Shown: piece after piece, positions 62,721 through 64,000 of the stretch
Numbering within the stretch: position 1 is the stretch's first letter
Layout of the letters: the number at the start of each line of letters is the position of its first letter
Origin: Ideonella_A intermedia_A
GTDB taxonomy: Bacteria > Pseudomonadota > Gammaproteobacteria > Burkholderiales > Burkholderiaceae_C
Reading direction: 5' to 3'
DNA length: 64,000 nt
Assembly (NCBI GenBank): GCA_943370175.1
Contig: CALRPU020000004.1
Location: 1-64,000, forward strand
The notes under the pieces: generated by a model
What the model saw: the letters and a program-made list of their open reading frames with translations, nothing else
The model's database searches: none
What the model was told of the DNA's origin: nothing
Position numbers and translations under genes: made by a program

Positions 62721-64000
62721 ATGAACCACGCCACGAACCCGGTTTCAGCCCGACCGCCCACACCGACCCCCCTGCTGCTGGCGCTGGCGCTGGTGCTGGC
62801 GCTGCCACTGGCGGGCGGGTCGAACGCCCAGGCCCAGTCGCTGAGCGACCGCAAGGCCCATGTGGAGCGCGCCGAAAGCGGACGCGCCCTGGCCAGCGCA
62901 CCGGCCGGCGACCGGCGGGCCGCGGTGCTGAACCGCCTGCGCGGCCGGGGCCTGCCGGACAACGCGGTGCAGTCGCTGGTGGAAACCAGCCGCGCCACCA
63001 CCCGCGCCGGGCGCACCCAGGTGACGATGGAGCAGCAAGTCAACGGCTTGGCCGTTCATGGCAGCAGCCTGCGCGCCACCTTCAACGGCAACGGCGACCT
63101 CGTTCACCTGATCGACAAGTTGGCTTCACTGCCCACCACCGCCCCGCGCGCCTCGGCCATCGGGGAACAGCGCGCGCTGGAGCTGGCGATGGGCCGGGTG
63201 CACCCCGGCGTGAGCGCGCGCTTTGCCATCAAGTCGCGCAGCGCCCGTGACGCGCGCTTCGACGGCGGCGGCTTCTTCCACCAAGACCCCAAGGTCACGC
63301 GCGTGCTGGTGCCCGAGGCCGACGGCAGCCTGTCCGAGGGTTTCCTGGTGCAGACCTGGTCGCAGAAGTCCAACCAGCTCGACCACACGCTGGTCAGCGG
63401 CAGCGGTGAAGTGCTGTCGGTGGAACGCCGAACCGCCAACGACAGCTACAACGTCTTCACCGTCGACCCGGCCACGTCGCCGCAAACGGTGGTGCCCGGC
63501 CCGGGCGCCGGCAACCTGCAGTCGCCGGCAGGCTGGCTGGCGGGCGCGCAAACCACGTTCAGCCTCCAGGGCAACAACGTGTCCAGCTACCTGGACGCCG
63601 ACGCCAACAACCGCGCGGACACCGGCGGCACCGCCGTCACCAACGCCAGCTTCGCCACCCGCGCCAACCTGACCCAGGCACCCACCACGACCGCGAACAA
63701 GGCCGTGGCGGTTCAAAACCTGTTCTACCTGAACAACGTCATCCACGACCGCCTGTACCAGCATGGGTTCAACGAGGCCGCCGGCAATTTCCAAACCAAC
63801 AACTTCGGCAAAGGCGGCGCGGGCAACGACCCGGTGAACGCCGAGGCGCAGGACGGCGGCGGCACCAACAACGCCAACTTTGCCACCCCGCCCGACGGCC
63901 AGCGCCCACGCATGCAGATGTACCTGTGGTCGGGCGTCGGGCCCACCCACGAGGTGGCGGTCTCGGGCGGGCCGACGTTCGCGGCCATCGGCGCCACCTT
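62721..64000 (+). CDS. M36-family (fungalysin) metallopeptidase, 3'-truncated by window end
   Basis: Secreted zinc metallopeptidase precursor; only the first 426 residues are visible. A signal peptide (LLLALALVLALPLAGGSNAQAQ) follows the ATG at 62721, which has GGGAG a few bases upstream. A fungalysin/thermolysin-type propeptide (about 60-230) is present (VTMEQQVNGLAVHGSSLRAT). The start of the M36 domain follows: AVAVQNLFYLNNVIHDRLYQ, HGFNEAAGNFQTNNFGKGG, DPVNAEAQDGGGTNNANFAT, QRPRMQMYLW. The zinc-binding HExxH lies beyond the end. The frame is open to base 64000 with no stop. Confidence 0.92.
   Translation, partial: MNHATNPVSARPPTPTPLLLALALVLALPLAGGSNAQAQSLSDRKAHVERAESGRALASAPAGDRRAAVLNRLRGRGLPDNAVQSLVETSRATTRAGRTQVTMEQQVNGLAVHGSSLRATFNGNGDLVHLIDKLASLPTTAPRASAIGEQRALELAMGRVHPGVSARFAIKSRSARDARFDGGGFFHQDPKVTRVLVPEADGSLSEGFLVQTWSQKSNQLDHTLVSGSGEVLSVERRTANDSYNVFTVDPATSPQTVVPGPGAGNLQSPAGWLAGAQTTFSLQGNNVSSYLDADANNRADTGGTAVTNASFATRANLTQAPTTTANKAVAVQNLFYLNNVIHDRLYQHGFNEAAGNFQTNNFGKGGAGNDPVNAEAQDGGGTNNANFATPPDGQRPRMQMYLWSGVGPTHEVAVSGGPTFAAIGAT

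Overview
The DNA is strongly GC-rich and densely packed, with genes on both strands and many ATGA stop/start overlaps. The gene set (UraD-AllC fusion, PuuD urate hydroxylase, a ferredoxin-type reductase of the CDP-glucoseen reductase family, OmpA with a proline linker, exported MsrA/MsrB) suggests a betaproteobacterium, probably order Burkholderiales (Leptothrix/Rubrivivax/Roseateles relatives). This placement is an inference from gene content and base composition. No rRNA, phage, transposase or CRISPR array was seen, so the window looks chromosomal. One tRNA-Leu(CAA) is present.

Layout. 0-8.7 kb: TonB-dependent receptor, a protein with a Cys-His-Asp signature, a DUF3616-like protein, an exported glycerophosphodiesterase, a VOC protein and a Tat-exported PhoX phosphatase preceded by an 11-bp-periodic Pho box. 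8.7-17.3 kb: UvrD helicase, then a tripartite RND efflux operon (outer-membrane factor, adaptor, pump). 17.5-25.2 kb: GMP reductase, OmpA, S41 protease lipoprotein, ValS, GalU. 25.3-27.3 kb: a CysM-NUDIX-TusA sulfur cluster and tRNA-Leu. 27.4-33.5 kb: rhomboid protease, an HtrA-like protein lacking its catalytic residues, an epimerase, a ferredoxin reductase, the overlapping exported msrB-msrA pair and two small genes.

33.8-45.7 kb is a purine-catabolism island. An NCS2 permease, PuuD, UraH, a GntR regulator, PuuE allantoinase, a UraD-AllC fusion, an M20 hydrolase and an ABC importer with a deaminase lead from urate to ureidoglycolate. Two copies of TGTATACA flank the island's divergent promoters and are probably the GntR operators. 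Xanthine dehydrogenase and ureidoglycolate lyase are not in the window.

45.8-52.0 kb holds an ECF-type sigma factor whose usual acidic region-2.2 motif is replaced by threonines, followed by two tandem Ser/Thr kinases and two unrecognised proteins. This resembles sigma factors activated by kinase phosphorylation. 52.2-55.0 kb carries a Rieske oxygenase with a hairpin-rich leader, a second NMT1-type binding protein without its own ATPase or permease, and a second deaminase. It looks like a sister module to the importer at 42.5-45.7 kb.

55.0-64.0 kb: an EnvZ/OmpR-like two-component pair, a reduced TolC-like protein, a photolyase, an exported M13 metallopeptidase and the first part of an M36 (fungalysin) metallopeptidase cut by the window end.
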